Positions 7,937 through 16,403 of a DNA stretch of 64,000 bases are shown piece after piece. Position 1 is the stretch's first letter. Each line of letters starts with the position of its first letter. The translations under genes and the position numbers were made by a program. Below the pieces are notes generated by a model that ran no database searches, had not been told where the DNA came from, and saw only the letters and a list, made by a program, of their open reading frames with translations. Origin of the DNA: Halobaculum rubrum (lineage in GTDB: Archaea > Halobacteriota > Halobacteria > Halobacteriales > Haloferacaceae); contig NZ_CP082284.1 in the NCBI RefSeq assembly GCF_019880225.1, forward strand, positions 744,001 to 808,000, written 5' to 3'.

Positions 7937-9154
7937 CTACTCGAACGGGACCGCGACGACCTTCGCGCGCTTCTCGCGCCCGCGAACCACCACCCTGACC
8001 TCGGTCCCGGGGTCGGTGAGATCGACCGGGAGATACCCGAGCGCGATCGGCTTGTCGAGGCTCGGGCTCATCGTTCCCGAGGTGACCGTCCCGACGACGT
8101 GTCCGTCCTCGTTGGTCACGTCGTAGCCGTGGCGCGGGACCCCCCGATCGAGCAGCTCGATGCCGACGAACGTGTCCTCGACGCCCGCCTCCGCCTGCGC
8201 GGCGAGCGCGTCGCGCCCGACGAACTCGGCGTCCAGATCGACCGCGAAGCCGATGTCGGCCTCGTAGGGCGTCCGCGGCTCGTCCTCCGGGTCGAAGTCC
8301 TGCCCCGAGAGGAGGAACCCCTCCTCGATGCGCAGGGTGTCGCGCGCACCGAGGCCGCACGGCGTCGCGTCGGCGGCGAACAGCTCCCACACCGCCTCGG
8401 CGTCCGTCCACGGACACAACACCTCGAAGCCGTCCTCCCCGGTGTAGCCCGTGCGTGCGACCCAACAGTCCGCGCCGGCGAGGGGCGCGAACGTCGCCGA
8501 GAACCGCGAGAGGTCACGCACGTCCGGCCCGCCGTCGTCTACCGCGTCCGCGACGAGGTCGGGCGCGTCGGGACCCTGTACCGCGAACATCGCCCAGTCC
8601 TCGGTGACGTTGCGCACCTCGCAGTCGAGGCCCCACTCGTCGCGGTGGTCGACCCACCGCTCGTGCATCTGTGCGTCGTGGCCCGCGTTCGGGATGAACA
8701 GGTACGCGGGGACCGTCTCGTGACTGTCGCGCTCGCCGGCGTCGTCCCCGTCCGCGTCGACGGGTCCGGCGTCCGCGTCGACGGGGCCGGCGTCCGCGTC
8801 GACGGCGCCGTCGGCATCGTCGCCCGTCCGCTCCTCGTCAGGGAGTCGGTAGACGACGGTGTCGTCCAGCATGACGCCGTCCTCACGGGTGATCGCGGCG
8901 TACTGGGCGTCGCCCGGCGAAAGGCTGGTTACGTCGTTGGTCGTGAGGCGGTCCAGGAGGGTCGTCGCGTCGGGGCCGGCGACCTCGACCTCGCCCATGT
9001 GCGAGACGTCGAAGACGCCGGCCGACTCGCGCACCGCCGCGTGCTCGGCGCGGATCGAGTCGAACTCCACGGGCATGTCCCACCCGCCGAACTCGGTGAA
9101 CTTCGCGTCGCGCTCGGCGTGGACCTCGCGGAGGGGCGGCTTCCGAAGCGTCAT
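7937..9154 (-). CDS. gcvT: Aminomethyltransferase, glycine cleavage T protein
   Basis: 405 residues. T-protein transfers the methylene unit from the H-protein lipoyl arm to tetrahydrofolate and releases ammonia. The start MTLRKPPLREVHAERDAKFTEF matches the family N-terminus; GVFDVSHMGEVEV (46-58), GYTGEDGFEV and GLGARDTLRIEEG follow. Residues about 107-146 are an acidic low-complexity insertion containing GPVDADA repeats, encoded by three 21-bp tandem repeats. This sits at a surface loop between conserved blocks, so it probably does not disrupt catalysis. It is the first gene of the minus-strand gcv group. Confidence 0.95.
   Translation of the reverse strand: MTLRKPPLREVHAERDAKFTEFGGWDMPVEFDSIRAEHAAVRESAGVFDVSHMGEVEVAGPDATTLLDRLTTNDVTSLSPGDAQYAAITREDGVMLDDTVVYRLPDEERTGDDADGAVDADAGPVDADAGPVDADGDDAGERDSHETVPAYLFIPNAGHDAQMHERWVDHRDEWGLDCEVRNVTEDWAMFAVQGPDAPDLVADAVDDGGPDVRDLSRFSATFAPLAGADCWVARTGYTGEDGFEVLCPWTDAEAVWELFAADATPCGLGARDTLRIEEGFLLSGQDFDPEDEPRTPYEADIGFAVDLDAEFVGRDALAAQAEAGVEDTFVGIELLDRGVPRHGYDVTNEDGHVVGTVTSGTMSPSLDKPIALGYLPVDLTDPGTEVRVVVRGREKRAKVVAVPFE
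8750..8812. repeat. Three 21-bp tandem repeats inside gcvT
   Basis: GTCCGCGTCGACGG recurs at 8750, 8771 and 8792, exactly 21 bp apart, so each unit adds seven residues in frame (roughly GPVDADA on the minus strand). Small differences between units are at wobble positions. It is an in-frame microsatellite-like expansion in a surface loop of GcvT. Confidence 0.8.
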
Positions 9155-9387
9155 GTCTCCGAGGTCGGTCGGGGCAGAGTAATGGTTTGGTATTCCGGCG
9201 CGCCGCTTCCCGACCCCGCGCGACCGTCGCGGGTCGGCGACCGTGGAGTGGAGGACGGGATCGGGGCGGCCCCCGTCCGGACACGTTCGGGGCACGCACG
9301 CGAGCGCGGCACCCACCGCGGCCCGATGATCCGTTCTGATAATCCGGGGCGATCGACTAAGTCGACAGAGGGGCCGGCTGTGAACAG

Positions 9388-11091
9388 ATGGTCGAACTCG
9401 TGAGTAGCGCATCGTTCTACTGGTATATACTGGCGTACGTCGTCGCGATAGTCGGCTGCGCCGTCGCGCTCCGACGCGCGAGGCGGATCGACGACCGAGA
9501 AACGCGCGTGGGGCTGGTGGCGCTGCTCGTCACCAGCGGCAGTTGGGCGACCGCACAGCTGGGGTACCTCATCGCGCCGACCGGGACGCTCCAGTACGCG
9601 CTGTACCTGACCGGACTGATCGTCGGACTCACCACCATCGGCGGCTGGCTCTACTTCTGCTCGGCGTACACCGGCCGGTCGTTCCACCGGAACCGGACGT
9701 ACCGCCGGCTCGCCGTGGCCGTGTACGTCGCGATCGTCGCCGTGAAACTGACCAACCCGTTCCACGGGCTGTATTTCACCGCCGAGCCCATGACGACGCC
9801 GTTCCCCCACCTCGCGATCCAGCCGGGGCTGGCCCACTGGGTCGTCACGGGGCTGTCGTACTCGCTTGTCGCGGTCGGCTTCTTCATGCTGTTCGACCTG
9901 TTCCTCGAGGTGGATTTCGACACGCGCCCGTTGGCCGCGCTCGTGGGCGCGACTGCGCTCCCCGTGACGTTCGACCTCGTCGAGATGACGAGCACGACGA
10001 TCCCGGATCTGAGCCTCGAACCCGTGGGCGTCGCGGCGTTCGCGGTCGGGACGCTGTTCGTCTTCGAGGACCGGTTCCTCTCGATACAGCTGTCCGACGG
10101 CGTCGACGACGTGCTGATCTACCTCGACGGCGACGGCCGGATCCGGGAGGCGAACGGGCTCGCCCGCGAGCGCTTCCCCGAACTGCGCGGCGCACGCGGC
10201 CGGGCGCTGGAGGCCGTGCTCCCCGCCGTCGCCTCGGCCGTCGGCGACGACGAGGGGGTGCTCGAACGCCGGGAAGACGGCGAGGCACGCTACTACCTCG
10301 TTTCCACGACGGAGTTCGTCCGCGGCGGCGGCACGCTCGGGAGGCTGGCGATGCTGAGCGACGTGACCGACTCCGAACGGCGCAGGCGGGAGCTGGAGCG
10401 CCAGAACGACCAGCTCGAGTCGCTCGCGGCCGCGATGCGCCACGAGCTGCTCAACACCCTCCAGATCGTCGCCGGTCGCGTCGACATCGCCGGGAGGGAG
10501 CTGGAGTCCGGAGACGTCCAGTCGGCCCGGGAGTCGCTGCGGACCGCCTCGGGGACCGCCCAGCGAATGCGGGGGCTCGTCGAGGACTTCGCCGACGTGG
10601 CCCGGCAGGGCCGGACCGTCGAGGCGACCGAGTCGGTGCCGTTCGACGTGGCAGTCGGGGAGGCGTGGGCCGCGGTCGACACGGCGGACACGGAGCTCGT
10701 GAGCGACGGCGAGGGCACGATCGAGGCCGACGCCGACCGGCTCACCTCGCTGCTCGCGAGCGCGTTCCGCTTCGGCGTCCACAACGGCGCCGACCGGATC
10801 GCGGTCGAACTCGAGGGGGACGGCTTCTCGGTCGCCGGCGACGGCGACGACCACCACGACATGGACGCGGAGGCGTTCTTCGAGTACGGCGGCGCCGTCC
10901 CCGACGCCGAGGCGGGGATCGCGCTGCCGAACGTGCGGACGTTGGCGCGGGTCCACGGGTGGACGGCGACCGTCGACGACGAGTACGACGACGGGGTCAG
11001 AGTGGTGATCGAGAACGCGCACACGGAGCCGGCACGGTCGGCAACGCGGTCCGCAGCCGAGCGTGAGCCCGCCGCCTCGAGGGCTCAGTAG
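9388..11091 (+). CDS. 7TM-type membrane histidine kinase with PAS domain
   Basis: 567 residues. Residues 1-230 contain seven hydrophobic segments with the pattern of the archaeal His_kinase_7TM sensor module (LTNPFHGLYF near 121-130 is typical). A PAS-like region spans about 236-330 (DDVLIYLDGDGRIREAN), then a dimerisation/phosphoacceptor helix with H352 in MRHELLNTLQIVAGRVD. The C-terminal ATPase is weakly conserved: the N-box position reads LLASAFRFGVHNGA and the usual Asn is not obvious, while the last box (GIALPNVRTLARVHGW) is recognisable. It may therefore be an atypical or low-activity kinase. A palindromic TCGACTAAGTCGA sits about 30 nt before the start. Its stop overlaps that of gap by 7 nt. 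Confidence 0.82.
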   Translation: MVELVSSASFYWYILAYVVAIVGCAVALRRARRIDDRETRVGLVALLVTSGSWATAQLGYLIAPTGTLQYALYLTGLIVGLTTIGGWLYFCSAYTGRSFHRNRTYRRLAVAVYVAIVAVKLTNPFHGLYFTAEPMTTPFPHLAIQPGLAHWVVTGLSYSLVAVGFFMLFDLFLEVDFDTRPLAALVGATALPVTFDLVEMTSTTIPDLSLEPVGVAAFAVGTLFVFEDRFLSIQLSDGVDDVLIYLDGDGRIREANGLARERFPELRGARGRALEAVLPAVASAVGDDEGVLERREDGEARYYLVSTTEFVRGGGTLGRLAMLSDVTDSERRRRELERQNDQLESLAAAMRHELLNTLQIVAGRVDIAGRELESGDVQSARESLRTASGTAQRMRGLVEDFADVARQGRTVEATESVPFDVAVGEAWAAVDTADTELVSDGEGTIEADADRLTSLLASAFRFGVHNGADRIAVELEGDGFSVAGDGDDHHDMDAEAFFEYGGAVPDAEAGIALPNVRTLARVHGWTATVDDEYDDGVRVVIENAHTEPARSATRSAAEREPAASRAQ

Positions 11092-12143
11092 GCGTCGACG
11101 TACGCCGCCACGTCGAGCAGTCGGTTCGAGAAACCGTACTCGTTGTCGTACCACGTGAGGATCTTCGCGATGCCCTCGTCGTTCTCGCCGACGACGTTCG
11201 TCGAACGCAGATCGACGTACGAGGAGAACGGCAACCCGATGATGTCGCGGCTGACGACCTCGTCGTCGGTGTAGCCGAGCACGCCCGCGAGCGGACCGGC
11301 GTCGGCCGCGTCGCGGAACGCCTCGTTGATCTCGTCGGCCGACGGCGACGACTCCAGGTCGACGACCAGTTCGGTGAGCGAGCCGTTGGGGACCGGGACG
11401 CGCATCGCCATCCCGTCGAGTTTGCCCTGCAGTTGGGGCAGTATCTCCGTCGCAGCCTGTGCGGCGCCCGTCGAGGTGGGAACGATGTTCTCGGCGGCCG
11501 CGCGACCCCGGCGGGTCTTCGCTTTCGGGCCGTCGACGAGGTTCTGACTCCCCGTGTAGGCGTGGACCGTCGTCAGCGTCCCGGAGGCGATGCCGAACTC
11601 CTCGTCGAGCACCTTCGCGACCGGCGTGACGGAGTTGGTCGTACAGGAGGCGTTCGAGACGACCGACTCGCCCTCGTACTCGTCGGCGTGGTTGACACCG
11701 TACACGAGCTGCTTGACCGGCTCCTCGCCCTTCGGCGGCGCGGAGATGATCGCAACGTCGGCGCCCGCCTCCACGTGTCGCTCGGCGTCGCTTTTCGTGC
11801 GGAAGACGCCGGTGCACTCCAGCGCGACGTCCACGTCGAGGTCGTCCCACGGGAGGTCGGCGGGGTCCTGCTCGTCGAGGAGCGGAACCGAGGTGCCGCC
11901 GATGCTCAGCGCGCGCGCGTCGGCGTCGTACTCGACGCCGTCGAGGCGGCCCATCACGGAGTCGTAGGAGGCGAGATACCGCATCTCCTCGCCGTCCATC
12001 ACGTCGTTGATGCCCACGAGCTCGATCCGCGGGTCCTCCAGCACCGCGCGGAAGACGTTGCGGCCGATCCGACCGAACCCGTTCAGGCCCACCCGGACCG
12101 GCTCGTCTCCGTTGTTGCCCGCTTCGAGGTACGATTTACTCAT
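11085..12143 (-). CDS. gap: Glyceraldehyde-3-phosphate dehydrogenase, type I (NAD type)
   Basis: 352 residues of the bacterial-type (class I) GAPDH, which interconverts glyceraldehyde-3-phosphate and 1,3-bisphosphoglycerate in glycolysis and gluconeogenesis. The Rossmann motif GFGRIGRN is at 22-29, an Asp in INDV (D47) indicates NAD preference, catalytic Cys is C167 in SNASCTTNS, and its His partner is H194 in TTVHAYTGSQ. ATG at 12143 gives a 13-residue polar leader before the core. The gene is convergent with and overlaps the kinase stop, and it shares a 178-bp divergent upstream region with hsp20. Confidence 0.95.
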   Translation of the reverse strand: MSKSYLEAGNNGDEPVRVGLNGFGRIGRNVFRAVLEDPRIELVGINDVMDGEEMRYLASYDSVMGRLDGVEYDADARALSIGGTSVPLLDEQDPADLPWDDLDVDVALECTGVFRTKSDAERHVEAGADVAIISAPPKGEEPVKQLVYGVNHADEYEGESVVSNASCTTNSVTPVAKVLDEEFGIASGTLTTVHAYTGSQNLVDGPKAKTRRGRAAAENIVPTSTGAAQAATEILPQLQGKLDGMAMRVPVPNGSLTELVVDLESSPSADEINEAFRDAADAGPLAGVLGYTDDEVVSRDIIGLPFSSYVDLRSTNVVGENDEGIAKILTWYDNEYGFSNRLLDVAAYVDAY

Positions 12144-12287
12144 ATCCGAATAACCGATGTCCGGAACCTTATCGCTTGTGGGTCCGTCGGAACGAACCCG
12201 CCGGTACGCTGTCGCAGCGGCGGGAGCGCCGTCGCGCCGGCGCACTCGTCGTCGCCGAGGGCGCCGGGACGCTTCCGAGGGGAGAAG

Positions 12288-12295
12288 GTTTATTC
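12288..12295 (+). promoter_or_regulatory. TATA-like box for hsp20
   Basis: GTTTATTC with a purine-rich GGAGAAG just before it (BRE-like) lies about 31 nt before the hsp20 ATG at 12322, which suggests a leaderless or nearly leaderless mRNA. Confidence 0.6.
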
Positions 12296-12321
12296 GGGGG
12301 AGCGAACTACCTCGGGTGAGT

Positions 12322-12690
12322 ATGCGCGACGACCGCGACGATCCGTTCGGCGACATCTTCGATGAGATCGAGCGGATGATGAGCGAGATGGCCGGCGAGC
12401 CCGGCGGCGACGCCGGCTTCGGCGACGAGACCCACGTGTCGGTGTACGAGGAGGGGGAGACGCTCCGTCTCGTGGCCGACCTGCCGGGAGTCGACAAGGA
12501 CGGGATCGACCTCCAGTGTGACGGCCGAACCCTGACGATCTCCGCGGAGGGCGACGGCCGACGCTTCGACGAGCGGGTTCGGCTCCCCGTCCGTGTCGAC
12601 GAGCACTCCGCGGCGGCGGCGTTCAACAACGGCGTGCTCGAGGTCACCTTCGACGCGCTGGAGCCCTCCGCCGACATCGACGTCGAGTAA
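12322..12690 (+). CDS. Small heat-shock protein Hsp20
   Basis: 122 residues. An N-terminal Asp/Met-rich segment (MRDDRDDPFGDIFDEIERMM) precedes an alpha-crystallin domain from about residue 40 to 120, with [17 protein letters not shown] and the closing AAFNNGVLEVTF (the family A.xxNGVL motif). It is an ATP-independent holdase chaperone. The typical C-terminal I-x-I anchor is absent; the end ADIDVE only resembles it. GTG 12316 (two codons upstream) is an alternative start. Neighbours are gap (divergent) and a RimK-like gene (convergent). Confidence 0.9.
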   Translation: MRDDRDDPFGDIFDEIERMMSEMAGEPGGDAGFGDETHVSVYEEGETLRLVADLPGVDKDGIDLQCDGRTLTISAEGDGRRFDERVRLPVRVDEHSAAAAFNNGVLEVTFDALEPSADIDVE

Positions 12691-12726
12691 CGGCGACGGT
12701 CGTCGACGACAGTCCGATCCCCGCTT

Positions 12727-13653
12727 CTACTGCGCTGCCGTCCGCCGCACCAGCGCCGCCAGATCCGCGTCGAACCCCTCGCGGTACTTCTCGGCGGCGT
12801 CGATCGTCGGCCGGGCGTTCGTCTCCGAGACGACGAGTCGACCGTCCGACTCCAGCAGGTCGACCCCGAGCAGCGGGACCCCCAGCGTTTCGGCCGCGCG
12901 CTCGGCGAGTCGCCGTGCCGATTCCGGGAGGTCGACGCCCTCGGCGACGGCGCCCCGGTGGACGTTGTGCTTCCACTTCCCCTCGGCCAGCGCCGCCTCG
13001 GGGAGTCTGCGCTCCACGGCGCCGGCGTAGGCGCCGTCCAGCACCATGACCCGGTAGTCGGTCGCGGCGGGGAGGAACTCCTGCAGCAGGTACGACTTGT
13101 CGCCGGTCGCGCGGTAATCGTGGACGAGGTCGAGGTAGTCCGTCACGCCGAGCAGCGAGTCCGGATCGGTCACCTTCGCGACGCCGACGCCGCGCGTCGT
13201 CGAGTTGGGCTTCACGACCAGCGGGTAGCCGATCTCGTCGGCCGCGGCCAGCACGGCCTCGTCGTCGGCGGGGTTCGAGACCAGCCGCGTCGCCGGAACG
13301 GGGAGCCCCGCGTCCGCCAGCGTCGCGAGCGCGCCGGCCTTGTTGCGGGAAGCCAGCACCGCGTCCTTGCCGTTCACCCACGGCACCCCGAGGCGGGCGT
13401 CGACGACCGCCCCCTCCATCAGCCGCGACGGGTACACCCAGCCGGCGTCGAAGCCGTCGAACTCCGTCTCGGCTTCCGCGTCGGCGGCGGTTTCGGGTTC
13501 GCCGCCGCCGGCGACCCGGAGCACGCGCTCGTCCGGCCGGACGTGATCGACGGCGATGCCGTGCGGTGCGAGGCGCTCGCGCAGTCGCTCGAACGTCTCC
13601 GCGCGCGTGGTCACCGCGAGCCGGAGGTCGGGGTGGGACGGCGCCGTCGACAT
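12727..13653 (-). CDS. ATP-grasp ligase, RimK-like family
   Basis: 308 residues. ATP-grasp enzymes of the RimK type join a carboxylate to an amine through an acyl phosphate. Seen are DAVLASRNKAGALATLADAGLP (lysine-containing pre-grasp helix), YPLVVKPNSTTRGVGVAKV (ATP lid), LLQEFLPAATDYRVMVLDG (adenine/ATP contacts) and LGVDLLESDGRLVVSETNARP (metal-binding E and N). This matches the MptN/CofF/LysX/RimK superfamily; the substrate cannot be assigned. An N-terminal domain (1-95) is diverged, with an acidic loop. It stands alone, and its upstream region faces the divergent TFS-like gene. Confidence 0.85.
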   Translation of the reverse strand: MSTAPSHPDLRLAVTTRAETFERLRERLAPHGIAVDHVRPDERVLRVAGGGEPETAADAEAETEFDGFDAGWVYPSRLMEGAVVDARLGVPWVNGKDAVLASRNKAGALATLADAGLPVPATRLVSNPADDEAVLAAADEIGYPLVVKPNSTTRGVGVAKVTDPDSLLGVTDYLDLVHDYRATGDKSYLLQEFLPAATDYRVMVLDGAYAGAVERRLPEAALAEGKWKHNVHRGAVAEGVDLPESARRLAERAAETLGVPLLGVDLLESDGRLVVSETNARPTIDAAEKYREGFDADLAALVRRTAAQ

Positions 13654-13910
13654 CGGTCTGTCGGACTCGACGGTCGCCCGGCGTATAGCGGTTCGGCTCG
13701 CGGTACGGGTGACCGACACGACGCCGAAACCCGTGTATGTGGTGTTGTACCCGGAGAACTGTCGGAACACCCACCTCACGACTCCGCGCGGTGGCTTCCG
13801 AGAGCCAGAGGAATCCGAGACGATGCTCGAGGACTACGGGGTGGAATTGAGCCCGCCGATACCTCGGTACAGTCAACATAGACAATTGCCAGACATCCGC
13901 GACCGATCGG

Positions 13911-13924
13911 GAATTAATACATAT
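13911..13924 (+). promoter_or_regulatory. AT-rich TATA box of the TFS-like gene
   Basis: GAATTAATACATAT lies about 30 nt before the ATG at 13952, in an otherwise GC-rich background. It fits a strong haloarchaeal TATA box and a leaderless transcript. Confidence 0.65.
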
Positions 13925-13951
13925 GCCCACAACCGTGTATCCCTCCGTCAT

Positions 13952-14269
13952 ATGCAATTCTGTAACGAGTGTGATTCGATGATGCACACGGAGGGCGACA
14001 CGTGGGTGTGTCGCTCCTGTGGGACCGAGGAGCCGCGGGACTCGCAAGCGGAATCGGCGATGACGACCCGGGATGGACAGCGGGACGACGGGGCACCCGC
14101 CGTGGCCGACGCGACACGGGGCTCCGCCGAGACGATGCAAGAGCCCTGTCCGGCGGACGACTGCGAGGGCGAGCGGGCCCATTACGAGATGATACCGAAG
14201 CCGGGCGGCTCCTACGAGGTCCGGCTGTTCACCTGTGTCGAGTGCGGCCACAAGTGGCGCGAATCCTGA
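13952..14269 (+). CDS. TFS/TFIIS-like transcription factor lacking the catalytic acidic pair
   Basis: 105 residues with the two zinc ribbons of archaeal transcription factor S: C4, C7, C20, C23 at the N-terminus and C66, C71, C95, C98 at the C-terminus, ending HKWRES. In canonical TFS the tip of the C-terminal ribbon carries an Asp-Glu pair (RSADE) that enters the polymerase funnel and stimulates RNA cleavage. Here the aligned loop reads IPKPGGSYEVRL, with Gly-Gly at the DE position. Cleavage stimulation is therefore unlikely. By analogy with TFS4 of Sulfolobus it may inhibit or modulate RNA polymerase. It borders an AT-richer patch with a methyltransferase. Confidence 0.85.
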   Translation: MQFCNECDSMMHTEGDTWVCRSCGTEEPRDSQAESAMTTRDGQRDDGAPAVADATRGSAETMQEPCPADDCEGERAHYEMIPKPGGSYEVRLFTCVECGHKWRES

Positions 14270-14352
14270 CGGCGCATCTCGCGACCCCCGGCGCGTACAT
14301 CCGCACAGACCGCCACACCGGACTCTCAACTCCCGTCGAACTCGATCGTCTG

Positions 14353-15072
14353 TTACACAGGTCTCGCGACGTAGTAGAGTCCCCTCTCGAAGAACCGGAG
14401 GGGTGAGTCTCGTTTCCCAATCACGGCCTCCAGTCGGAACCCTGCCCCACGGAGCTGACGCCACTGGTGAAGGGGGTTCGAAAAATAGGTCTCGAGGGCG
14501 ATGCGGTCGCGCCTGTCTACTTTATATCTGCGCGAGCTCCGGTCTCTGTTCTCCGGGGCCAGATAGAACTTCCGAAGGAACCCCCAGTCACTGACGAGAG
14601 CGGGCAGTGTGTACCACGTATTGTGACTGCTGAACGCGAAGGTTCCGTTGGGGTTCAGGACGCGCCAGATCTCGGAGAGCGCTCGTAAGCGCTCGGTGGC
14701 CGGGTACGGGTAGTCCAGACCGTTATACGAGAACAACACATTGTCGAATGAGTTGTCAGCAAAGGGGAGCCGAGTCGCATCCGCTATCCCCAGCGCCGCA
14801 TCTCCGGTCAGAGATCTGGCCGCTTCCACCATTGGTTCGCTTACGTCTACCGCGACGACATCGAGGCCGCCGTCCACGAGTTGCACCGTGGTCCGACCGG
14901 CCCCACACCCCAGGTCCAGCACGGATTCCCCCGCAGAGAAGTACTTTTCAGCGATCTCCCGCTCTTGTGGAAAGAGCCCATCTTCGAGTTGCCCCTCAGC
15001 CCGGGCGATCTTTTCGGTCGTTGAGAACGCATCCACGTTTCCCCCGTGATCAGTCTGTGAGTGGTCGTCCAT
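14353..15072 (-). CDS. Class I SAM-dependent methyltransferase
   Basis: 239 residues. SAM-binding motif I is VLDLGCGAGRTT (residues 51-62), followed by VDVSEPMVEAAR (motif II) and ADATRLPFADNSFDNVLFSYNGLDY (motif III/post-I region), as in UbiE/type-11 methyltransferases. The substrate-binding C-terminal part (NTWYTLPALVSDWGFLRKFYL) is not diagnostic. The gene is less GC-rich than its neighbours and includes codons unusual for the window, which suggests horizontal acquisition. ATG at 15072 is used; an ATG ten codons upstream (15102) is also possible. Confidence 0.8.
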   Translation of the reverse strand: MDDHSQTDHGGNVDAFSTTEKIARAEGQLEDGLFPQEREIAEKYFSAGESVLDLGCGAGRTTVQLVDGGLDVVAVDVSEPMVEAARSLTGDAALGIADATRLPFADNSFDNVLFSYNGLDYPYPATERLRALSEIWRVLNPNGTFAFSSHNTWYTLPALVSDWGFLRKFYLAPENRDRSSRRYKVDRRDRIALETYFSNPLHQWRQLRGAGFRLEAVIGKRDSPLRFFERGLYYVARPV

Positions 15073-15653
15073 GCATTTTGGGAGTCGGGCGTTCGGAGGC
15101 ATCGCTCAGTTCGCTCGCCCGCAGAGCTTCGAGACGATCCGTCCATCCAGCGTCTTCGTAGTCAGCGTCGGGCAGGAGTGCAACTCCGGTTCAGACTTCG
15201 CGTTATACGAGGACAGGCGGGAATTATTCGCCCCGGCCTACCGGGGTCGGCTCGATTCTTCTGTATTCTCTGTGGTGCTGTCGGCCCCGCACCATCGGGT
15301 GAGGTGAAGAGATCCCCTCGAATCATCTTCACTCTGGGGGAGTTGGTCGCTCTCACTTTACTACAGACAGCATACTGTTCTGGAATGTGGGGCGGTTGCT
15401 GAGTAGACCCTCTGTATCTCGAACCGAGTTTTTCATACTGTATCGATAGGATTCTACTCCGGATCGGTAGCGGATCAGCTGTACGTACCGATCCCTACCG
15501 AACCCATCCTCAGTCGAAGTTCTCGGCAGATCCGTTCAGTCCCGCCCTTGCCGCGACGCGCGCTGTGCTCCTGACTCGCTCGGCTACGACACGCCCCCAC
15601 ACGCGCATCCGGAGAAACGAGGCTTCTTACGGCGCGACGCGGTATCGAGGGGT
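15073..15653. other. AT-richer 580-bp gap without a convincing gene
   Basis: No ORF here has haloarchaeal codon bias or a recognisable product; overlapping reading frames of 60-137 codons on both strands look like shadows. The GC content falls and T-runs appear (GAGTTTTTCATACTGT near 15425). Together with the adjacent methyltransferase it looks like foreign or decayed DNA. A TATA-like CTTCTTACGG near 15620-15630 probably serves the gene at 15654. Confidence 0.5.
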
Positions 15654-16307
15654 ATGAGCGATTCCGACGTTCCCTCGCAGGTGCCCGTGGAGTGCCCGGG
15701 CTGTGGCGAGGAGACACCCCACGAGGTGCTGAAGCCCGGCGGCCACGCCACGGTGCAGTGTACGGTCTGCGGCCACACCCACAAGGTCGAGGTGCCGGAG
15801 CCGACGACCATCGACGTGGACGTCGTCGTCTCCCAGGACGGCGAGTCGTACACCGCGACGCTCGATGGCGAGCCCGACCAGCAGGTCGAGGTCGGCGACG
15901 AGTTCATCGTCGAGACCGAGGCGGCGATCCAGCAGGTACGCGTCACCTCGATCGAGCTGTCGGGCGACCGTCGCGTCGAGGAGTCCGACCTCGACCACGC
16001 CGCGACCGTCTGGACACGCGTCGTCGACAACGTCGCCGTCAACATCACCGTCCATCCCAAGGACGGCCGTCGCGACGAGACCCGGAGCCTGAAGGTGTAC
16101 GTCCCCGGCGACTACGAGTTCACGGTCGGCGAGACGGTCTCGTTCGGCGACGACGAGATCGAGATCGAGGGCGTCCAGGTTCGCGACGAGTCCGCCGACA
16201 CCTACCGCCACGAGAAGTTCGACCACGAGGGCGACATGGTGTACGCGAAGGACGTGAAGCGCGTGTACGCCCGCGACACGAAGACGGCCGCCTGGTCGGC
16301 CTGGTAA
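15654..16307 (+). CDS. HVO_0476-type zinc-ribbon protein
   Basis: 217 residues. An N-terminal zinc ribbon uses CPGC (14-17) and CTVC (36-39), followed by an acidic region with a beta-rich domain (VDVVVSQDGESYTATLDGE) and a long C-terminal domain containing HPKDGRRDETRSLKVYVPGDYEF and DTYRHEKFDHEGDMVYAKDVKRVY. This pattern corresponds to the conserved haloarchaeal HVO_0476 family. Function is unknown; a zinc ribbon plus OB/SH3-like beta domain suggests nucleic-acid or RNP binding. The ATG at 15654 is supported by an AT-rich box about 30 nt upstream. Confidence 0.8.
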   Translation: MSDSDVPSQVPVECPGCGEETPHEVLKPGGHATVQCTVCGHTHKVEVPEPTTIDVDVVVSQDGESYTATLDGEPDQQVEVGDEFIVETEAAIQQVRVTSIELSGDRRVEESDLDHAATVWTRVVDNVAVNITVHPKDGRRDETRSLKVYVPGDYEFTVGETVSFGDDEIEIEGVQVRDESADTYRHEKFDHEGDMVYAKDVKRVYARDTKTAAWSAW

Positions 16308-16403
16308 GGCCCGGTCCGCCCGGGAGCGTCGGGCGGTCCAACGGCGGCACGGCGGACCGACTAGTACCTAGTTTGACAACCCGCAAGCGCGACGCGTCAC
16401 TCG

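Noticed and set aside
9155-9387. Glycine riboswitch upstream of gcvT
   Set aside because: The 233-bp region lacks the tandem aptamer architecture and such riboswitches are not established in haloarchaea.
10293-11024. 243-codon minus-strand ORF inside the kinase
   Set aside because: Ser-rich low-complexity product typical of a shadow frame; the plus-strand kinase has clear domains.
14353-15402. Further genes on the plus strand of the AT-richer patch (frames of 60-137 codons)
   Set aside because: No codon bias, no motif, and they overlap the methyltransferase frame or lie in unstructured DNA.
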